Shown: one piece after another, positions 48,401 to 55,800 of the stretch
Layout: each line of letters begins with the position of its first letter
Position numbering within the stretch: position 1 is the stretch's first letter
NCBI RefSeq assembly: GCF_947179515.1
Contig: NC_067478.1
Location: 744,001-808,000, forward strand
Direction: 5' to 3'
DNA length: 64,000 nucleotides
Origin: Apodemus sylvaticus
Lineage: Eukaryota; Chordata; Mammalia; Rodentia; Muridae
The notes under the pieces: model-generated
What the model was told of the DNA's origin: nothing
Seen by the model: only the letters and a program-made list of their open reading frames with translations
Databases searched by the model: none
Made by a program: the position numbers and the translations under genes

Positions 48401-51400
48401 TCTCTGCCCACTCAGCCATGTTCCCAGCAGCCTCCTTGCATATTTAACTCCACCTTGGTTTTACTTCATGGAGGATGCAGAGTGTGCCCTGTTACACAGT
48501 AGGGACATTACCTGCGAGTATTGTGAGGGTCAGTGTATCTGAGGTAGTACCATGCAGAATCCACAAAGGTGTCCATAGTATCTGTCTCTCTCTTGGCTGA
48601 CCCCTTGCACCTTGCACAGAAAAGAAGTTCATTAATTTGCTTTTTTTTCTAGGTTTTAGTGCTGCTTCCTACTAGCTGTACTTGTAAGATGTTGGGCCTC
48701 CCAATATTTCACTTTGAGCAAGTTTGAGTGAGTTTCCATTCACTAAGCACTTAAGAGCTGCAGTCTGTTTTCAATTTACAAAGGAAAAGAAGGGTTGTGT
48801 GTTACATCCCATATTTGTTAAGCAGTCCACACTGGCTCCATGAATATTACAGAAGGAATCAGCTCTCCCACCCCAGCTCAGGTCAGACAACTACACCAGG
48901 CCTCATGCCTGCATTTTAGTCAGGTGGCCTGGGCATGGCGGGATTCCTCAGGGCAGGAGTTGTCAGAGAAGCTCCTAGAAAATCCTGTGTGCCACCAGAG
49001 AGGGGTGCCAGTCTCCACAGGGATTCTCTAAAGGAAAGCCGGGTCTTTATCTGGATTGCATCTTACTTCTGATAATGACAGTATTTGGGGAGTAACCGGA
49101 AGATAAGGCACCTACATTCTTTTTCTTGCCCAACTTGGGGAACTCTGAGGAGAACAGAGAGGCCCACCACCCAGAAGCAATTACATCTGACTGACACTCA
49201 TTAATGTCACCTTGGGCTTGACAGCAACTAGGTGTTACCACGGATACCAAGCCCTGGAAGGTTGGGAAGAGGTGCTGGGGCAGATGAAGGGCATGTGGTC
49301 ACCAGATTGGGTTAGGCAGGAACAGTGCAATCTGTGGCAGCAGAATTGTGTCAAGGGTGTTACAGATGCTGTCTCATCAGGTTCCCAGAATACCAGGGAA
49401 TTATGAGGCAGACTACACAAGCCCCACTGTTCAGGAGAGAGTGAGGTTTCACAGAGGTTCAGAAACAAGCCCAAGGCCTTAGAATGCAAAAGTAAATATA
49501 TAAAGAATCCTCAGCTGGACCTGAGGCATCTGTCTATATGTCTGTGCTGTCCTGTTTGGTTGTATTGGCTTGGTGGCTCACAGTCCTAGATGTTTACCAA
49601 ACTCAATCAGGGAGTGGTGAATTCAACTCTGAGGCCTGGGCTCTTACTGCCCTTCCCCCCCCCCCCAAATTCTGTGGTTCTGTGAAAAAGCCATATTCCC
49701 ACGCAAGGCTGCAACATTGTGCTGAATGTGAAAACTCCTTCACAAAGGGAAAGAGAAAAGAACTAGCTTGATGCTAGTTAGCTACTAACAGCATCATGAA
49801 AACCATATTCGAGGCACTCTACTGATCTGCTAGAAAAACCCAATCTCACTGGGAGGGAGGAAAGAGGAGAGAAGGTTGGTGTGCTTCAGCAAGGTAAGAA
49901 ATGGACACACTACTGTCTTTCCCATACTCCTTCGCTCTCACAGGCTCTGTACTGGCCAGCCATAGCAGGGAAGAAACACCTCACACTTCTAGGAAGCTCT
50001 GTGGAGTAGAAATGGCAGACAGTGTGGAATGATGAAAATCTATGTCTTCCCTCCACTGGATCAGTGTTTCAGGCCCCTCTACAGTGCCTCAGCCAGATTC
50101 TAGACTGTTTTCTCAAAGGTTCTGAGACACCTTTGATATTCCTTCTAGGCTAGTGAAGAAGGTAGCATTTAGCATCCAGTGAGGGGAGGATATCCAAGAC
50201 ACCTCAGGGTGCTGGCTGTGGCTGCTTACCTTGGACAGGAGCAGTTTACCCACTCTAAAGCAGAGGCCAGCGGGGAGCCTCCTCTGCCCGTTAAAGATGT
50301 GATGCTGGGCAAAGTCACAGGCAAGTCTTGCAGTGGCACAGGCACAGGACCACAGGCTGGGCAGTGGACGATGGGGATCGGCGTGCCCCAGTAACGCTGC
50401 CGTGAGATCAGCCAGTCCTTCAGCTTGTTACTTGTCACGTGTCCACCCACTCTCATCCCACGTGCTTTCTGAGTCAGGGCTACAAAGGCATCCTGCCGGG
50501 TCATACCTGTAAACTGGAAGTCAAAAGAGACAACGGTAAGAAAAACTCTGCCCCTGTTCAGCACACTGCTCCACCCCATCAATGCGTGATGCTCATACTG
50601 GTCTGGTTCTGTCCTGCCGCATCGGGACTCCCCTGAACCCAGGATGCATTTATTTTTATGGGTCCTTTCCTCCTCAAGGTAACACTAAAAATCACATTTT
50701 GCAACTGCACTGATAGAAAAATATGACTTTTTGCTCCTAAAAGTTTGAGGGGTTTTTGTTTGTTTACAATTTAAAAATCATTTATGTGTATGGGTGTTTT
50801 ATCTTCATGTATTTCTCTGTACCATGCTGGGGTATACTGTGTGAAGATGTGTCTATGAATATTCAATTGTTAATTCTGTATTGGAAAAGAGCTAACAGCC
50901 CATCACTGGTCTCATATTTTGTAAATATTTGTTCCTTCCTCACCTGCCTGAGGCAATCTAGAATTGTATCTAATTGGCTTTAATAAAGAGTTGATGGCTG
51001 GAGGAAGGGTGGATGTGGGATAGGGAGCTCTTGGAGGGGTAACCGGGAAGTGGGATATCATTTGAGATATAAACAAATGGAATGATTAATAAGAAAAAAG
51101 AAAGGAGAGAGTTGATGGCCAGTAGCTGGGCAGGAAGTGAAAGGTGGAACTTCTGGGCACAGCTGGAACTCTGGGAGAAGAACTAGGAGGTGGAGAGACC
51201 CAACCAGCAGGGGAACGGGTGGCCCAGAGCAGAGCAGAGGGGTAGACCTGGCCACATGGTGGGACGTGGTGCCAGGACTCATTAGTTTAGAGCAGTCGGA
51301 AGATTGTCCAGCAAAAGGCCCAAGCTCTAAAATATTGATAAGCCCCTATGTCATTGTTTATATCACTGGTGGGTCTGAGGCAGCTTCACTGTAGCATTGC

Positions 51401-52756
51401 ATTTGTGCCTGGTGCCTATGGAGGTCAGAAGAGGATGACAGATCTCCTGGAACCAGAATTATAGATGATTGTGAGATGCCTTGTAGGTGCTGGGTATAGA
51501 ACCCTGATCTCCTGGAAGAACAGTATTCTCAAGTGCTGAGCTATTTCTCCATCTCTACTTTCAAATTTTAAAGATATTAAAATATTTCCAGGAGCTTTGA
51601 GAAACAATGTTGGCCATGGGCACTGTGCCCAGTGTGTGTGGTGGGCAGCTGACCCTGGTTGTGTGGCCCTCCCTTTCTGTTATGCCCTGTTAATACCTAT
51701 CACTGTCTAACTACCAGATGATCACTAAGATGTCGAATTACCAGTGAAGAGCTGCACAGTACACACTTCCTCTTAGAGAGAAAATATCCAGAGGGGGAAA
51801 AATCGATGTTATATTTTAAGGCAAACACAGGGGAGGGTAGATCTGCCTCAGCTAAAGAAACAAACCATTCTTATATTTAAATATTCCCATTTCACAGACA
51901 ACAGGGCAGAACACTGCTAGGCCAGAGGTGGAGTGTTCTCTTCACTGATGCTTTCCAGAGACAAAACTAATTAGATACAGTGAGCCATCGGGCTTGCTCA
52001 GATGTGCGCACCTGGGATCAGTCCTGTTGTATGTCAGGCCTCAGAGACACAAAGACAGATGTAATCTGTTCATGTCCTCAAGGAGCTCAGTCACAAGGCA
52101 TGTCCTTAAAAGAGTCTTCAGACATGTTTAACAAAACAACCTTCTTACTAGTGATGTGAAGAGTCTTCTTAGAGTTTATTGTAAAGGGGTGGCTATGCTC
52201 TGGGACAGAAGTTCTCCAGTCTGTACTCCTGATATCATATAGTTACAATACAAAGCACTACATGCTCTCCTCAAAGTCTGTCTTCTCATGCACCACTGTC
52301 CTCTGATCCAGAAGCTCATGAAGGAAAACAGCCTTGTCCTACCCTTCTCCGCCCCCTCAGTGACATCATTTGGTTGAGTATTCAGCAAAGAGATAGGGGA
52401 TGACTCAAGGCTACCTGAAGCTATCTGAAAGCAAATGCAGAGGATAAATAATGCTTTGAGTCCCATTCAGAGGAATAGGGGTCTCTCTGGGACATAGAGA
52501 GACAGCCTAGTTTTAGTCATGGATATCGCTTTCCTCACTTCCCAGTGCTAAAGTTCCCTTGTAGAGCCCTAGGGTTGGCTCTGTCCTATCCTCCAGTAGG
52601 CTGCACAAAGAGGGCCAAGAGATAAAAAGGCTTTAATATCTTAGAATAGTGTTTATATTTGGAGACACAAACACGAAGTCAGAGACTATTCTCTTGTAGA
52701 TAGTAGGATATATATAGATGAGAGAGATAGAAAGATGATAGATAGATAAATAGATA

Positions 52757-52801
<45 letters not shown>

Positions 52802-55800
52802 CCGACAGATAGACAGATGATAGAGACAGACAGACAGAGACAGATAGAAAGACAGAAAAGACAGGATATCCTTATAACCAAGTGGTCCCAAACCTGAAAT
52901 ACCTGGATCTTCAGGTATCCTAGAACCAGAACTAGGGGGGTGATCAGTAGGTCCTTCAGGATTCATGATTGGACTGATGAAGGATTGACATGCTGAACCA
53001 GCAGTTCCCTGATTAGGGCTTATGTTCAAATCTTCTGGGGAGCTGTAACTCCTGATGTCCCCACTCATGTCTTCACTATCATCCATCATTTAGTTGTAAT
53101 ATCTGGGATAAGACTCAACCATTAGGTTGTTAGTTTATTTGTTATGTCTCTTGAGACAAGGGTTTCACACAGATCAGGCAGGTCTCAAACTCTATGTAGC
53201 ACAGTATAGTCTTGAACTCTAAACCTTCCTGTCTCACTTCCCAAACGTTAGGATTATAGGTGTGCATCAGCACACATTTCTTCCAAGTGCCAATATTTTA
53301 AAATACTTTCTGAGTGTTTCTACTGTGTTGTCAAGTTTAAAAATGAACATTCCAAGCCGTGCTCTCAAGTTTTAATGTGCACACAAATGGATGACTAGGG
53401 TAGGGCTGGGAGCCAGAGTCCTAACAGTGATGTCAGAACCATTAATCTAGGGACCAGACTTTCAGCAGCAAGGCTCTAAGTCAGTAATTCTCCACAGTGG
53501 TCCTTGGACCAGGACCACCACCATCACCACCACCACCACCAGTACTACCAGCAATACCAGCACCAGTATCAATACCACCACTAGCAGCAACACCATGCAA
53601 ATTTTCTGGAAACAGAACTTTTGGAAAGAGTCAGGATGTGTATGGCTACACAGTGCTTTAACAAGGCCAGCATGATTCTGATACACGCTCAAGTGTGAGA
53701 CTCACTGCTTTCAGTCACTTCCCACTGGAGCCTCCCATCCCCAAACAGCCTCCTCCACCAGTTTCTAGTTCATGTAGCTGGTCTTTTCTCCCCTCTCCAT
53801 CTCCTCATCCCGACCCTGTTTACCCCCTAAAACTAGATAGGAGAGAGAGAAGGATGAAGGAGAGGGGAGAGAGAGATAGAGATCCCTGAATCTAATTTCT
53901 TTCCTTTTGTTTCTTCTTTGAGCACAACTATTAACAACTGCCCCTGAATGACCAACAATCACCCGCCCCACCTATCAGGGCTCTAGCATTTATATACCCT
54001 CTGAAAAGTTTCCAGAATTTAAAATGTCACACAATTGTGAAACTATCTACTGCTGGCAAAACCATGCCTCTGCTACAGCATGAGGCAAGTCACAGTCAGC
54101 TGCTTCTGACAGTCCAAAACAGCCCCACATCCCTACACCTGGAATTAAATGAAAGCACATTCTTATGAAATTTCTGTTTTTTTTTTTAAGAAACAAAAAT
54201 TCCAAAATTGTTACTACAGGTTCAGTTCAGCACAGCTGGAGTTCATGTCCTGCCAAATATACCAAATCAAACAAGAGATAATCTTGTTTAAATACTGAGT
54301 GTTTATATAAGGGTCTGTAAACTTCAGTTAAACTAAATAGTCTGTAAACTCATGTTAAACTTTAGATGTAAACAGCAAATAATCTGGCGCAAGCCAGCAT
54401 CTTTCCCAGGAAAGAAGAGTCAGTTACAGTCACCTCTTTAAGAAGCGAAAAATTCTTTGGAAAGATCATTTCTCAAGCAAGATTCTCAAACGAAGTTGTT
54501 CTAGGCTTGGCTAAGGAACTTCTAGGTGTAGAAGAACAGTCTTTGTTCTGAGAAACCAAGCAGGGCTGGGCCGCCAGGGTGAGGGAGGGTGGAAGGGTGA
54601 GCTGGGATAGGACTCTGTGAGAGCATGTCTCATCACACCCATCTCAGGCCCAGGCCAGGGCACCAACCTCAGCAGATCCACTCAGTCTCTCTGTGCCATC
54701 TGGTGACGTTTCAATGACCTCAGAGTAGGGTAGGCCCAGAGCCTGGGCTAGTCTGGTGTCCTCTGAGCTGGTGCTGGGGATTCCTGTTCAGAAGGGAAAA
54801 ATACAAAATATCAGCTTCTCTTAAGAGCTCAAAACAAAGAATCATGCAGCACTGACATGTGGTGTTAGCTTCATAGATGGTCCCTTTTACCTCGGAAGAC
54901 AAAAGCCACATCAAACCCACTAGAAAGTGGGATGCAGACTTAGAGAACCTGACACCCTCACACAACTGTTAACTTGTTGGAATTATTTTCCTTAGGTCTT
55001 TTTCTCTGGTTTTCCTTCTTCTTAAAAACATAGTTGCATCCTTCAAACCTACCATCTATGCCATGTAAACTATACATTACAAGTCAGAGGAGAGCCTCTT
55101 GACTCCTCCCCCAGTGGCTTCCTGGTGGGAAACAGTGCTGGCTCTAACAGTATTTTAATTCCCTAGAAAGATCCCCCAAGTTTGGGCATTGAAAGCTAGT
55201 GTTGGAGTCTATGCTGTGTCCCCAAGAACACCAGAACATTCTGAACAGGCATTTATTCTTCAACCCACACATATCTCCAGGAAATGAGGTGGGGCACAAG
55301 AAAATCACCCAGAGGGTTAGGACCTGCTGTTCTGGCTTCAGCTGAGCACAGAAGCAAGCTTTGGTGGCTGGTTCTATAGGAGAGGGTTCTGAGTGTGGTG
55401 CTGCTGACAAAATGGGCTGTTCTGAGCACGGTGGCATAGGGAGTATTCTACCCTATTCTGGCTCCTTTCCAGATCACTTCCTCAGTGGTGACAAACAACA
55501 TATCTCCTGGTGTGGGTTGCTCTGATGCCAGATTTTAGTATTGCTGTTCTTATGAGAGAGGGTCTCTGGGAGAGGCAGCAGGGGTTCAGGAAGATTTGCC
55601 AGCAGGGCATGGAGGAGGTTAGACATAGTGGGAGTGAGAGAGAGGTAATGGGCCATGAGGTTTTCCTCACTGTTTACTCTGACTGGCTGTTTAAAACATC
55701 TTACTAATTATAAAAAAGCATGGTCGTGTAATGGTCAGGCGTGCCTTGCGTGCTCAGTGCCAGCTTTCTGCTTTGACAGCTCTTCAAAATGCTTCATCAG

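Larger units (their letters stand above)
44855..48511 (-). other. Lars2: Lars2 intron
   Basis: 3.66 kb. Holds two adjacent plus-strand B1 copies with an AAAT repeat, a diverged B1 near 46320, and several reversed B1 copies at 47345-48005. 45490-46310 and 46480-46930 look unique, with no exon seen. Confidence 0.88.
50514..54667 (-). other. Lars2: Lars2 intron
   Basis: 4.15 kb. Contains an LTR-like segment interrupted by an L1 3' end, a reversed B3, a GATA microsatellite, an unidentified coding-like fragment, an old B1 and a CCA repeat. 51560-52630 and 53700-54660 look unique. Confidence 0.88.
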
